A stretch of 64,000 nucleotides of DNA, taken from Roseiarcus sp050012775. Its GTDB lineage: Bacteria; Pseudomonadota; Alphaproteobacteria; Rhizobiales; Beijerinckiaceae. The DNA lies in contig JBEKGN010000024.1 in the NCBI GenBank assembly GCA_050012775.1, positions 1 through 64,000 on the forward strand, in the 5' to 3' direction. The notes beneath the pieces are model-generated. The model ran no database searches. It saw nothing but the letters and a program-made list of their open reading frames with translations, and was not told the DNA's origin. The position numbers were made by a program, and so were the translations under genes. Shown here piece after piece: positions 47,665-56,046 of the stretch (position 1 is its first letter; the number at the start of each line of letters is the position of its first letter).

Positions 47665-48876
47665 TCAGCTCTCGCGAAAATCGCGAAAATGCTTCGACAG
47701 CTTCAGCCCCTGGCCCTGGTAGTTCGAGGTCGCGCCCGCGCCGTAGAGCTCGTCGGCGGCGCCCGCGAGCTTTTCGTAGATCAGCCGGCCGACGGCCTGC
47801 CCGTTCTCGAGCAGAAACGGCACGTCGCGGCTGCGCACTTCGAGCACCGCCTTCGCGTTCGGCGCGCCGTCGGCGCCCTGGCCGAAGCCGGGATCGAAGA
47901 AGCCGGCGTAATGGACCCGGAATTCGCCGATCGCGGGGTCGATGGGCGCCATTTCGGCGGCGAGATTGGACGGGATCTGCATCTTTTCGCGGCTGGCGAG
48001 AATATAGAATTCCTCCGGGTCGAGGATGAGCCGCCCATCCGCACGCGCGCGGATCGGCTCCCAGAAATCCTCGGCGGCGTAACCGCCGGGCTTGTCGACG
48101 TCGATCACGTTGCCGTTCTTGATCGCGCGAAAGCCGACGATTTCGCCCAGAGCGCCGCCGAGGCCGACATGCACGATAAGCCCCTCGCGCAATTTGAGCT
48201 CGCCATCCACCAGCGGCGAGACGTCGTGCCGCTTGCGGATGTCCTTGTCCGCGAGCGCGAAATCGAACAGGCTGTTCTGCCGCGGGTTGCGGCTGCGAAA
48301 TCGAACCTGGCAGAGCCGCGAACCTTCGCGCACGCGCACGCTGAAGCTGCGCGGCGAAATCTCCAGCCAAAGTTCGCCACGATAGTTGAGCGGAACTTCG
48401 TCGAACGCCTCCGAGCCGTCGACGATGAGGCGCGTGAAAATGTCGAGCCGGCCGGTCGAACTCTTCGGATTGGCCGCGCCGGAGATGCTGGGCCGCAATT
48501 TCAGGCTTTCGAGCAACGGCGCGACGTAGACGATCCCCTTTTCCAGCACGGCGCCGTCGCCGGCGAGCGAAACGCGCTCGGGTTCGAGGCTTTTCAGACG
48601 CTCGCGGACAGTGGCGCCGCGCCCCGGCAGGAAACTGGCGCGCACGCGAAAGGCTTCCTTGCCGAGCCGCAGGTCGAGGCTCGCCGGCTGGAACTGGGTC
48701 GCCTCGATCGGCGACTGCGCCTCGATCAATTTGCGGCCCGCCATCGCCTTGATCTTCTGGCGCGAGAACAAGCCGGTCGGCGCGCTGAAGAACCGCTCGT
48801 CGACGAGATCGGCCTCGTCGAACAGTTTTGGAAGCGCCTGGCGCCGGCGCGTGGCGATCTTGGGCTCAGTGCTCAT
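47665..48876 (-). CDS. dcd: 2'-Deoxycytidine 5'-triphosphate deaminase (long alphaproteobacterial form)
   Basis: 403-residue protein, twice the size of E. coli Dcd, built of two dUTPase-like halves as in many alphaproteobacteria. The N-terminal half holds QPASLDLRLGKEAFRVRASF near 62 and the central part LRPSISGAANPKSSTGRLDI. The C-terminal half holds YYAGFFDPGFGQ-type and LEVRSRDVPFLLENGQAVGR motifs. It deaminates dCTP to dUTP for dTMP synthesis. Monocistronic, head of the housekeeping side after tRNA-Gly. The gap to the lipase gene is 120 bp. Confidence 0.88.
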   Translation of the reverse strand: MSTEPKIATRRRQALPKLFDEADLVDERFFSAPTGLFSRQKIKAMAGRKLIEAQSPIEATQFQPASLDLRLGKEAFRVRASFLPGRGATVRERLKSLEPERVSLAGDGAVLEKGIVYVAPLLESLKLRPSISGAANPKSSTGRLDIFTRLIVDGSEAFDEVPLNYRGELWLEISPRSFSVRVREGSRLCQVRFRSRNPRQNSLFDFALADKDIRKRHDVSPLVDGELKLREGLIVHVGLGGALGEIVGFRAIKNGNVIDVDKPGGYAAEDFWEPIRARADGRLILDPEEFYILASREKMQIPSNLAAEMAPIDPAIGEFRVHYAGFFDPGFGQGADGAPNAKAVLEVRSRDVPFLLENGQAVGRLIYEKLAGAADELYGAGATSNYQGQGLKLSKHFRDFRES

Positions 48877-48996
48877 GGTCGGGTGCTTGGCGCATCGCGG
48901 CCACTATATCGGCTTTCGCGTGCGGCGGGAGTCGCCCGGCGGGGCCGTCAACATGTTGTTTGCGAGCCTCGGGGAAGCGATCGCCAGCCCGCCGGC

Positions 48997-49977
48997 TTAC
49001 AAGGCGCTCAGCCTGTGCAGCGCGCGCAGAATCGCCAGAACGCGCTCGTCGGCGATGCCGAATTCGTCGATCAGGAGAGCCAGCGCCTTGGCGGCCTCCG
49101 GCATGGTTCCCGACGGCCCGAGCAGGCAGGCGGCCGCGCGCGCGTCTTGCGGCGCGCCCAGGGCCGATTGCGCCGCGGCGAAATCGATCATCGCGAAATA
49201 GCAGATCAATTCATGATTGCAGGCGAAGTCGAGCTTGACGCCGGCCTGCGCGCTCGAAGGCTGAAGGACCGTCGTGTTCGGCAGCGCCGCATAGCCGGGC
49301 GCGGGAACATGCGTCACGACGTCGAGGATATAGTTGAATAGGCGATATTCCCCGACTTTGGCGCCAAACAGCTGCGCCCAGGCCTCGTCGCCGGTGCGCG
49401 GCGAGGCGAACAGACACGCCGACGCCCGCGCCCCCAGGCGCGCCGCCAATGCCTCGGCGAAATAGGTCGCCAAGGCGCTGCCGAGGCTGTGGCCGGCGAC
49501 GACGACCGTTCCGGCGCCCACGAGCTTTTCCACGCCTTCGCCAGCGTTCTGATAGGTCGTGACGCCGCTGGCCGGGTCGGCCAGGCTCATCGTCTGATAG
49601 AGGTTCCAGAAGCCCAGCTCGACGCTCGCCTGGGGATGGCGGGGATGCGGGATCAGCAGGAATTCCGCGTCGATCGCCCATTCGACGATCCCGTCCGTGC
49701 CGCGGATAGCCGCGACGAAGAGGGTGGGATCGGCTGCGTTGCGCGCGACGAAGCCGAAGAAGACGCGCCGGGAATCGTTGGCGAGCCTCCGGTTCGCTTG
49801 GCCTTTGCCGGGAAACAGCGCGTCCTGCGCGGTGAGATAGCCGACCACGGACCAGCCGTCGGCGGCGATGCGCGGATCGACCGGCGGATTCAGCGATCCC
49901 AGCGCGTTGGCGTACATATCCTCGGCGTAGAGCGCGAGCAGCCCGAACGAGACCGCCTGCGCGTCGGATATCGTCAT
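48997..49977 (-). CDS. Class 3 lipase-like alpha/beta hydrolase
   Basis: 326-residue lipase (class 3) fold. FVAAIRGTDGIVEWAIDAEF near 93 is the lid/oxyanion strand, VVVAGHSLGSALATYFAEAL near 162 holds the nucleophile serine, and LFNYILDVVTHVPAPGYAAL near 217 supplies the acid Asp. ATG 49977 follows GGGGAGGCGTCC. No signal peptide is visible, so it may be cytoplasmic or exported by a type I route. Substrate unknown. Confidence 0.75.
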   Translation of the reverse strand: MTISDAQAVSFGLLALYAEDMYANALGSLNPPVDPRIAADGWSVVGYLTAQDALFPGKGQANRRLANDSRRVFFGFVARNAADPTLFVAAIRGTDGIVEWAIDAEFLLIPHPRHPQASVELGFWNLYQTMSLADPASGVTTYQNAGEGVEKLVGAGTVVVAGHSLGSALATYFAEALAARLGARASACLFASPRTGDEAWAQLFGAKVGEYRLFNYILDVVTHVPAPGYAALPNTTVLQPSSAQAGVKLDFACNHELICYFAMIDFAAAQSALGAPQDARAAACLLGPSGTMPEAAKALALLIDEFGIADERVLAILRALHRLSAL

Positions 49978-50108
49978 GGACGCCTCCCCGGACGGCCACG
50001 TCGCCTCGCGACGTCGGGGCGCATCATGGCGACAAAGCCGCCGCGCGCGCAATCGAGAATCGAGCCCGCATTGACGCGCATGTCCCGCCGGGGCTAAAGA
50101 GGCGCGTT

Positions 50109-50160
50109 CGTGGTCATTTGAGCCGGTCGGCTTGCCGCCACGTTAAACAAAGGGCTAAAA
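50109..50160 (+). ncRNA. SAM-II riboswitch
   Basis: CGTGG (50109-50113) pairs with CCACG (50138-50142). The loop reads TCATTTGAGCCGGTCGGCTT, and AGCC (50121-50124) can form the pseudoknot with GGCT (50153-50156) in AAACAAAGGGCTAAAA. This is the conserved SAM-II architecture found before methionine genes in alphaproteobacteria. It lies 78 bp upstream of metZ and would lower its translation when S-adenosylmethionine is plentiful. Confidence 0.9.
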
Positions 50161-50173
50161 GATCGGGGCTTCT

Positions 50174-50218
50174 CGAACTCGCGCCCTGTTCTTAAGCCCG
50201 CGCCCGGACGCGAGTTCG
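50174..50218 (+). promoter_or_regulatory. Long-range hairpin between the SAM-II riboswitch and metZ
   Basis: CGAACTCGCG (50174-50183) is perfectly complementary to CGCGAGTTCG (50209-50218), looping out 25 nt. It ends 3 nt before the AGGAAAGGAG ribosome binding site of metZ. It could be an extra element of the leader or stabilise the mRNA. It is not part of the standard SAM-II fold. Confidence 0.5.
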
Positions 50219-50237
50219 GGCAGGAAAGGAGCGCGTT

Positions 50238-51467
50238 ATGACGACCCCCCGCAAGACCCGTGATCCCAGGACGCTGCGTCCCGCCACCCAGCTGGTGCAT
50301 GGCGGCTCGATGCGTTCGCAGTTCGGGGAGACGTCCGAGGCGTTGTTCCTCACCCAGGGCTATCTCTACGACACGATGGAGGAGGCCGAGACGCGCTTCA
50401 AGGGCGACACGCCGGGGTTCATCTATTCGCGCTTCGCCAATCCGACGGTGTCGATGTTCGAGCGCCGCATGGCGCTACTCGAAGGCGCCGAGGCGGCGCG
50501 CGCGACCGCGAGCGGCATGGCGGCGGTCACCGCCGCGCTGCTGGGCCAGTTGAAGGCCGGCGATCACGTCGTCGCGGCGAAGGCGCTGTTCGGTTCGTGT
50601 CTCTATGTCGTCGAGGAGCTGTTGCCGCGTTTCGGCGTCGCCTCGACGCTGGTCGAGGGCACGGACCTTTCCGCCTGGCGCGCGGCGATGCGCCCCAACA
50701 CCAGAACCGCCTTTCTCGAAAGCCCGACCAATCCGACGCTGGAAGTGATCGACATCGCCGCCGTGGCGAACATCGTTCATGAAGCCGGCGCGACGCTGGT
50801 GGTCGACAATGTCTTCGCTTCGCCGATGTTGCAGCGCCCGCTGAAACTCGGCGCGGATTGCGTCGTCTATTCCGCGACCAAGCACATCGACGGGCAGGGG
50901 CGCACCTTGGGCGGGGTGATTCTCGCCTCCGAGGCGTTCATCGCCGAGCACATCCACAATTTCCTGCGCCAGACCGGCCCGTGCCTTTCGCCGTTCAACG
51001 CCTGGGTCATGCTCAAATCGCTGGAGACCCTGCCGCTGCGCGTCGCCCAGCAGGACCGCTCGGCGGGAAAAATCGCGGATTATCTCGCCGGCCACCCGCG
51101 AATCGCGCGCGTCATCTATCCCGGACGCGCCGATCATCCGCAGCGCGCCGTCGTCGAGCGGCAGATGTCGGGCGGCGGCACGCTCGTCGCGTTCGAGGTC
51201 GAGGGCGGCAAGCGGGAAGCTTTTGCGACGGCCGACGCGCTGTCGATCATCGGCATTTCCAATAATCTCGGCGACGCCAAGAGCCTCATCACCCATCCCG
51301 AGACGACGACGCATCAGCGCCTCAAGCCCGAGCAGCGCGCCGCGCTCGGCATCGGGCCGGGATTGCTTCGGCTCTCGGTCGGCCTCGAAGACGCCGACGA
51401 CCTGATCGAGGATCTGGGTCAGGCGCTGGCGGCGATGGGCGGAGCCAAGCGGCGGGCGGCCGAATAA
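50238..51467 (+). CDS. metZ: O-succinylhomoserine sulfhydrylase
   Basis: 409-residue Cys/Met-metabolism PLP enzyme making homocysteine from O-succinylhomoserine and sulfide. Motifs: PTVSMFERRMALLEGAEAAR near 62, TRTAFLESPTNPTLEVIDIA near 156, and the PLP lysine in VVYSATKHIDGQGRTLGG near 210. The C-terminus ISNNLGDAKSLITHPETTTH fits. ATG 50238 has a strong AGGAAAGGAG site. The SAM-II riboswitch upstream confirms a methionine role. Ends convergent with moaE. Confidence 0.9.
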   Translation: MTTPRKTRDPRTLRPATQLVHGGSMRSQFGETSEALFLTQGYLYDTMEEAETRFKGDTPGFIYSRFANPTVSMFERRMALLEGAEAARATASGMAAVTAALLGQLKAGDHVVAAKALFGSCLYVVEELLPRFGVASTLVEGTDLSAWRAAMRPNTRTAFLESPTNPTLEVIDIAAVANIVHEAGATLVVDNVFASPMLQRPLKLGADCVVYSATKHIDGQGRTLGGVILASEAFIAEHIHNFLRQTGPCLSPFNAWVMLKSLETLPLRVAQQDRSAGKIADYLAGHPRIARVIYPGRADHPQRAVVERQMSGGGTLVAFEVEGGKREAFATADALSIIGISNNLGDAKSLITHPETTTHQRLKPEQRAALGIGPGLLRLSVGLEDADDLIEDLGQALAAMGGAKRRAAE

Positions 51468-51489
51468 GCCGGCGCGCTCGCGGGGCGGG

Positions 51490-51957
51490 TCAGGGCGGAT
51501 CGGCGGCGCGCCAGCGCGCCGCTTGCTCGTCGTCGCTCGATTTGGCTTCAACCCATTCCTCAGTTGAGCCGTCAGGGCGGCGCGCGCGCTTCCAGAACGG
51601 CGCCTGGGTCTTCAAATAATCCATCAGCATTTCCGCCGCCGCGAAGGCCTCGCCGCGGTGCGCGGCGGCTACCGCGACGAGGACGATCTGCGCTCCGGGC
51701 GCCAGCGTTCCCCAGCGGTGGATCGCCGTGACGCCGAGGAGCGGCCAGCGCGCCTCGGCGGCAGCGACGACGCGCGCGATCTCCGCCTCGGCCATATCGG
51801 GATAATGCTCGATCTCCAGCGCCGCGAGGCGTCCGCCCTCGTCGCGACACAGGCCGACGAAGGTCGCCAGCGCGCCGACGTCGAGGCGTCCGGCGACGAG
51901 CGCGCGCCCCTCGGCCGCCGCGTCGAAATCCTCGGACTGGACGCGCACTGTGCCCAT
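51490..51957 (-). CDS. moaE: Molybdopterin synthase catalytic subunit
   Basis: 155-residue MoaE. Features: RALVAGRLDVGALATFVGLC near 14, LEIEHYPDMAEAEIARVVAA near 46, VTAIHRWGTLAPGAQIVLV with the active-site region near 76, and the lysine-rich KTQAPFWKRARRPDGSTEEW near 115. It makes molybdopterin from precursor Z with MoaD. The gene lies 4 bp after moaD. The molybdenum cofactor is required by HcrA in this window and by many housekeeping enzymes. Confidence 0.9.
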   Translation of the reverse strand: MGTVRVQSEDFDAAAEGRALVAGRLDVGALATFVGLCRDEGGRLAALEIEHYPDMAEAEIARVVAAAEARWPLLGVTAIHRWGTLAPGAQIVLVAVAAAHRGEAFAAAEMLMDYLKTQAPFWKRARRPDGSTEEWVEAKSSDDEQAARWRAADPP

Positions 51958-51961
51958 CCCC

Positions 51962-52213
51962 TCAGCCGCCCGTCATCGGCGGAAAGAACGCGATCTCGCG
52001 CGCGCCCGAAATCCTGGCGTCGTGCTTGACGTGGGCGCGGTCGACCGCGGCGCGGATCACCTGAGGCTTCTCGAAGGCGTGCGCGTAGCCCTCGCCGCGC
52101 GCCGACAGCCACGCGATGAGGTCGCCGACCGTAGCGACCTCGGCGGGCGGATCGAGCGCCTCCTCGTCCTTGCCGATGCGTTCGCGCACCCAGGCGAAAT
52201 AGACCGCTTTCAT
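51962..52213 (-). CDS. moaD: Molybdopterin synthase sulfur carrier subunit
   Basis: 83-residue ubiquitin-like protein ending in the essential Gly-Gly (EIAFFPPMTGG), whose C-terminal thiocarboxylate donates sulfur to MoaE. Sequence KAVYFAWVRERIGKDEEALD opens as in MoaD. Overlap order pgsA-moaD-moaE on the minus strand with 6- and 4-bp gaps indicates one operon. Confidence 0.9.
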   Translation of the reverse strand: MKAVYFAWVRERIGKDEEALDPPAEVATVGDLIAWLSARGEGYAHAFEKPQVIRAAVDRAHVKHDARISGAREIAFFPPMTGG

Positions 52214-52219
52214 CGGCCC

Positions 52220-52813
52220 TCAATCGCTCCCGACATGATCGTAACTCGCCTTCATATAATCCCACCCCGTGTAAAGCGTCAGGATCGCCGCGATCCAGAG
52301 AAGCACGATGCCGATGTTGATCGAACCGGGCAGAACCGCTTCGCCCGCCGGCCCGGCGATGAGGAAGCCGAGCGCGATCATCTGCGTCGTCGTCTTCCAT
52401 TTGGCGACGGCGGTGACGGGGACGGGCACGCGCAGCTCCGCCAGATACTCGCGCAGTCCCGAAACGAGGATTTCGCGGCAGAGAATGACGATCGCCGCCC
52501 ACAGCGAGGGGCCGGAAATGGTGCGGTCGGCGGTGAGCGCGAGCAGCGCCGCGGCGACCAGCAGTTTATCGGCGATCGGGTCGAGCATGCGCCCGAGCGA
52601 GGATTGCTGCGCCCAGACGCGCGCGAGATAGCCGTCGAGGAAATCGGTGATCGCCGCCGCCGCGTAAATCGCCAGCGCGGTCCAGCGCGCCCACGGCTCG
52701 CTCGGCCAGAAGAGAAAGGCGACGACGAGCGGAACCGCCGCCACCCGACCATAAGTCAGGAGGTTCGGCAGATTCCAGTTGCGACTGGCGACGCGCGCGG
52801 GGGTATTGGCCAT
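52220..52813 (-). CDS. pgsA: CDP-diacylglycerol-glycerol-3-phosphate 3-phosphatidyltransferase
   Basis: 197-residue membrane enzyme of phosphatidylglycerol synthesis. The CDP-alcohol phosphotransferase motif DG-x2-AR-x8-G-x3-D-x3-D is visible as DGYLARVWAQQSSLGRMLDP continuing IADKL. Four to five hydrophobic helices are present (for example WARWTALAIYAAAAITDFLD and INIGIVLLWIAAILTLYTGW). ATG 52813 is assumed; an ATG six codons earlier at 52831 is possible. First gene of pgsA-moaD-moaE, divergent from upp. Confidence 0.9.
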   Translation of the reverse strand: MANTPARVASRNWNLPNLLTYGRVAAVPLVVAFLFWPSEPWARWTALAIYAAAAITDFLDGYLARVWAQQSSLGRMLDPIADKLLVAAALLALTADRTISGPSLWAAIVILCREILVSGLREYLAELRVPVPVTAVAKWKTTTQMIALGFLIAGPAGEAVLPGSINIGIVLLWIAAILTLYTGWDYMKASYDHVGSD

Positions 52814-52981
52814 GGGCCCGCCAAAAGACATTGAAGGCCGCCTTGCGTCAATAGACCCATCGCGAGCCTCGCGCGCCCGGCGCTTCGTCAAGCGAATATC
52901 TGGGGATGATCGGCTCGGCGACAATGGGCGCCGCCCGACTTGGTCTAATGTCGCGCCAAATCCGCCTGGGGGAGCCCCGCC

Positions 52982-53611
52982 ATGTCCAATGTCCACGTCG
53001 TCGGCCATCCGCTCGTGCAGCACAAGCTGACGCTGATGCGCGACAAGACGGTCTCCACCAAGGGGTTCCGTCAGCTGCTCAACGAAATCGGCATGCTGCT
53101 CTGCTATGAAGTGACGCGCGATCTGCCGCTGGAGCTCGTCGAGGTGGAGACGCCGCTCGCCAAGACGATGAAGCCGATGATCGCCGGCAAGAAGCTGGTC
53201 TTCGCCCCTATCCTGCGCGCCGGCGTCGGTTTTCTCGACGGCATGCTCAACCTCGTGCCCAGCGCGCGCGTCGCCCATATCGGGCTCTACCGCGATCCCA
53301 AGACGCTCGAGGCGGTCGAATATTATTTCAAGGCGCCCGCCGACGTCGCCGACCGGCTGGTCATCGTCATGGACCCGATGCTCGCCACCGCCAATTCCGC
53401 GGTGGCCGCGATCGACCGCTTGAAGAGCCGCGGCGTGAAGGACATCCGCTTCGTCTGCCTTCTGGCGGCCCCGGAAGGCATCGCGCGCCTGACCAAGGCC
53501 CATCCCGACGTGCAGATCTGGACCGCGGCGATCGACGAAAAGCTCAACGACCACGGCTATATCGTGCCCGGCCTCGGCGACGCGGGCGACCGGATGTTCG
53601 GGACGAAGTAG
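52982..53611 (+). CDS. upp: Uracil phosphoribosyltransferase
   Basis: 209-residue salvage enzyme making UMP from uracil and PRPP. The PRPP-binding motif is VIVMDPMLATANSAVAAIDR near 130, and the uracil/flexible loop GAGVGFLDGM-type region is PILRAGVGFLDGMLNLVP near 77. C-terminal GYIVPGLGDAGDRMFGTK binds uracil. ATG 52982 follows GGGGGAGCCCCGCC. Monocistronic; two GC-rich hairpins follow. Confidence 0.93.
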   Translation: MSNVHVVGHPLVQHKLTLMRDKTVSTKGFRQLLNEIGMLLCYEVTRDLPLELVEVETPLAKTMKPMIAGKKLVFAPILRAGVGFLDGMLNLVPSARVAHIGLYRDPKTLEAVEYYFKAPADVADRLVIVMDPMLATANSAVAAIDRLKSRGVKDIRFVCLLAAPEGIARLTKAHPDVQIWTAAIDEKLNDHGYIVPGLGDAGDRMFGTK

Positions 53612-53620
53612 CGGCTTGTA

Positions 53621-53661
53621 GACGCGCGCGGCGCGCGCGTCCGGCGCGAAGCGCCTTGTTT
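53621..53661 (+). terminator. Double hairpin terminator after upp
   Basis: GACGCGCGC-GGC-GCGCGCGTC (53621-53641) is a perfect 9-bp stem, followed by GGCGC-GAA-GCGCC (53643-53655) and TTGTTT. The second hairpin plus T-rich tail fits an intrinsic terminator for upp, 10 bp after the stop. A further GCGCGC-rich stretch leads to the convergent pheA gene end. Confidence 0.6.
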
Positions 53662-53721
53662 CGGCAAGTATCGCGGCGGCGGGGACGGGCGCGCTCGGCG
53701 CGCGCGCCTACAACAGGCAGG

Positions 53722-54582
53722 CTACCCCGCCCGCCGCTGCGTCTCGACGCGAAAGGCGTGCGCGGGATAGACGCCGAGAATGCGCAGCTCGCGCGAGAAG
53801 AATTCGAGCTCTTCGAGCGCGCGCGCCAGCGGCGGGTCTTCGGGATGGCCGTCGACGTCCGCGAGGAACTGCGTGGCGGTGAATTCGCCCTCGACCATAT
53901 AGCTTTCGAGCTTGGTCATGTTGACGCCGTTGGTGGCGAAGCCGCCCAGCGCCTTGTAGAGCGCGGCGGGGACGTTGCGCACGCGAAAGACGAAGGTCGT
54001 CACCAGCGGCCCGTTGCGCGCCGCCGCCCAGCGCGGCGTCTTGGAGAGCACGACGAAGCGCGTCGTGTTGTGCGTCTCGTCCTCGACGTCGGCGGCGAGC
54101 GTCGTCAGTCCGTAGATTTCGCCGGCGAGCCGGGTCGCCAACGAGGCGCGGGTCGGATCGCGCCATTCCGCCACTTCGCGCGCCGAGCCGGCGGTGTCGG
54201 CGGCGACCACCGGCTTGAGGGCGTATTTGCGGATGATCTTGCGGCATTGGCCGAGCGCGTGGACGTGGCTGTAGACGCTGCGCAAGCCTTCGAGCGTCGC
54301 GCCGGGAATGGCGAGAAGCTGAAAATGAATCGGCAGGAAGGTCTCGGCGACGATATGCAGGCCGGAAGCGGGCAGCAGGGCGTGGATGTCGGCGACGCGC
54401 CCGGCGATCGAATTCTCGATCGGAATCATGCCGAACTCGGCCTTCCCGTCCTGCAACGCGGCGAAGGCGTCCTCGAAGGTCGCGCAGGGCAGCGGCGCAT
54501 GCTCGGGATAATTTTCGAGGCAGGCGATGTGCGAATTGGCGCCCGGCTCGCCCTGGTAGGCGATGGTCTTGGCTTCGGTCAT
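53722..54582 (-). CDS. pheA: Prephenate dehydratase
   Basis: 286-residue monofunctional prephenate dehydratase with a C-terminal ACT domain, making phenylpyruvate. N-terminal TIAYQGEPGANSHIACLENY, then EFGMIPIENSIAGRVADIHA near 72, NTTRFVVLSK near 171, and the ACT domain from about 193 (PLVTTFVFRVRNVPAALYKA, then MTKLESYMVEGEFTATQFLA). The start overlaps the kdsB stop by 4 bp. Feedback by phenylalanine is expected from the ACT domain. Confidence 0.92.
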   Translation of the reverse strand: MTEAKTIAYQGEPGANSHIACLENYPEHAPLPCATFEDAFAALQDGKAEFGMIPIENSIAGRVADIHALLPASGLHIVAETFLPIHFQLLAIPGATLEGLRSVYSHVHALGQCRKIIRKYALKPVVAADTAGSAREVAEWRDPTRASLATRLAGEIYGLTTLAADVEDETHNTTRFVVLSKTPRWAAARNGPLVTTFVFRVRNVPAALYKALGGFATNGVNMTKLESYMVEGEFTATQFLADVDGHPEDPPLARALEELEFFSRELRILGVYPAHAFRVETQRRAG

Positions 54583-55322
54583 GGCTTTTCCCTGGAGGCC
54601 AGCATCTCGCGGGCGCGGCGCAAGTCTTCGGGCGTGTCGACGCCGAGCGGCGCGACGTCGACCAGCGCGATGTCGATGCGCATGCCCGCTTCCAACGCGC
54701 GCAATTGTTCGAGCCTTTCGCGCCGCTCCAGCGGCGAGGGCGGCAGGGCGACGAAGCGCGCGAGCGCCTCGCGGCGATAGGCGTAAAGGCCGATGTGATG
54801 AAGAAGCGGCCCCTCGCCCCAGGGCGCTCGGGCGCGCGTGAAATAGAGCGCGCGCAGGCGCCGAGGGCCGATTTCTGTCCCCACCGCCTTGACGACGTTG
54901 GGATCGTCGCGCTCCTCGGGGCGCGTGATCTCCGTCGCCAGCGTCGCGATGTCCACATCCGCGTCGCTCAACGGACCCACCGCGGCGCGCACGGCGCTTC
55001 TCTCGATGGTCGGCAGATCGCCCTGCACGTTCACGACGACGTCGTAGCGCCCGTCGGGATCGAAGGCGCAGACGGCCTCGAAAATCCGGTCGGAGCCCGA
55101 GAGGTGGTCGGGCCGCGTCAGCACGGCGCGTCCGCCGATCGCCTCGATCGCCTCGACGATGCTGGGATGGTCGGCCGCGACCAGAACCGGGCCGACGTCG
55201 GCTTCGACGGCGCGCCGCCAGACATGCGCGATCATCGGCTCGCCGTGGATGTCGGCGAGCGGCTTGCCGGGCAGACGCGTCGAGGTCATGCGCGCGGGGA
55301 TGAGGACGATCGGATTGGGCAT
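54579..55322 (-). CDS. kdsB: 3-deoxy-manno-octulosonate cytidylyltransferase
   Basis: 247-residue CMP-Kdo synthetase for lipopolysaccharide core. N-terminal VLIPARMTSTRLPGKPLADI is the nucleotide-binding signature; VLVAADHPSIVEAIEAIGGR, LSGSDRIFEAV and VNVQGDLPTIERSAV follow. Coupled to pheA (ATGA overlap). Presence of Kdo synthesis confirms a Gram-negative cell with LPS, which matters for the lipid A-type modification trio at 59-62.6 kb. Divergent from the cytochrome gene, 147 bp apart. Confidence 0.93.
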   Translation of the reverse strand: MPNPIVLIPARMTSTRLPGKPLADIHGEPMIAHVWRRAVEADVGPVLVAADHPSIVEAIEAIGGRAVLTRPDHLSGSDRIFEAVCAFDPDGRYDVVVNVQGDLPTIERSAVRAAVGPLSDADVDIATLATEITRPEERDDPNVVKAVGTEIGPRRLRALYFTRARAPWGEGPLLHHIGLYAYRREALARFVALPPSPLERRERLEQLRALEAGMRIDIALVDVAPLGVDTPEDLRRAREMLASREKP

Positions 55323-55469
55323 GGACGGGTTCGGCTCGCGCAGCCCAAAAAAGGCTGCGGCGCGGCGCTTATACGTGTTGCCAAGTCCGACGCAAAGCGG
55401 CTAATCAAGATTTCCGGCGGGGCCTCGAGCGCCCCGCCGATCGACGTTCAGACTGGGGCTGATGCGCGA

Positions 55470-56006
55470 ATGGAAACGACGAACGCCAACAAGATCGCTC
55501 TCGCCGTCCTCGGCACGTTGCTGGGAACGATGGCGCTCGGAATCTTTTCCAACGCGGTTTTCGCGCCCAACAAGGCGCTGAAGCCCGGCTACGAGCTGCC
55601 CGGCGCCGCTGAAACCGCCGCCGCCGCCGCGCCCGCCGCCGCGCCCGAAGAGCCGCTCGCCGCCCTGCTCGCCAAGGCGGATCCCGTCAAGGGACAGGCC
55701 GACACCAAACCCTGCCAGGCCTGCCATTCCTTCGACAAGGGCGGCGCGGCCAAGGTGGGCCCGCCGCTCTACGGCGTCGTCGGCCGCCCGGTCGCCTCGA
55801 TCGCGGGCTTCGCCTATTCCGACGGCATGAAGGCCGTAGGCGGCGACTGGACCTACGAAAAGATCAACAGTTTGGTCACCAAGCCGTCGGCTTTCGTCAA
55901 GGGAACGAAGATGAGCTTCCCCGGCGAATCGGACGCCCATAAGCGCGCGGACATTCTCGCCTATCTCCAGACCCTGGCGGAGAGCCCGGTCCCCTTCCCG
56001 AAGTAG
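55470..56006 (+). CDS. cycM: Membrane-anchored cytochrome c (CycM type)
   Basis: 178-residue c-type cytochrome with an N-terminal membrane segment (about residues 9-31) that serves as an uncleaved anchor. An Ala/Pro/Glu-rich periplasmic linker (45-65) follows, then a class I heme domain with CQACH at 82-86 and the Met ligand in GTKMSFPGE near 150. This gene beside kdsB-pheA is a common alphaproteobacterial arrangement. CycM passes electrons to the terminal oxidase. Confidence 0.9.
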   Translation: METTNANKIALAVLGTLLGTMALGIFSNAVFAPNKALKPGYELPGAAETAAAAAPAAAPEEPLAALLAKADPVKGQADTKPCQACHSFDKGGAAKVGPPLYGVVGRPVASIAGFAYSDGMKAVGGDWTYEKINSLVTKPSAFVKGTKMSFPGESDAHKRADILAYLQTLAESPVPFPK

Positions 56007-56046
56007 GGCGAACGGACGGCGCTTGTCGTCGGCGGCGTAACCGCGG

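Noticed and set aside
47689..49341. 550-codon plus-strand frame over dcd and the lipase gene
   Set aside because: Antisense to dcd and the lipase, both of which show intact family motifs on the minus strand.
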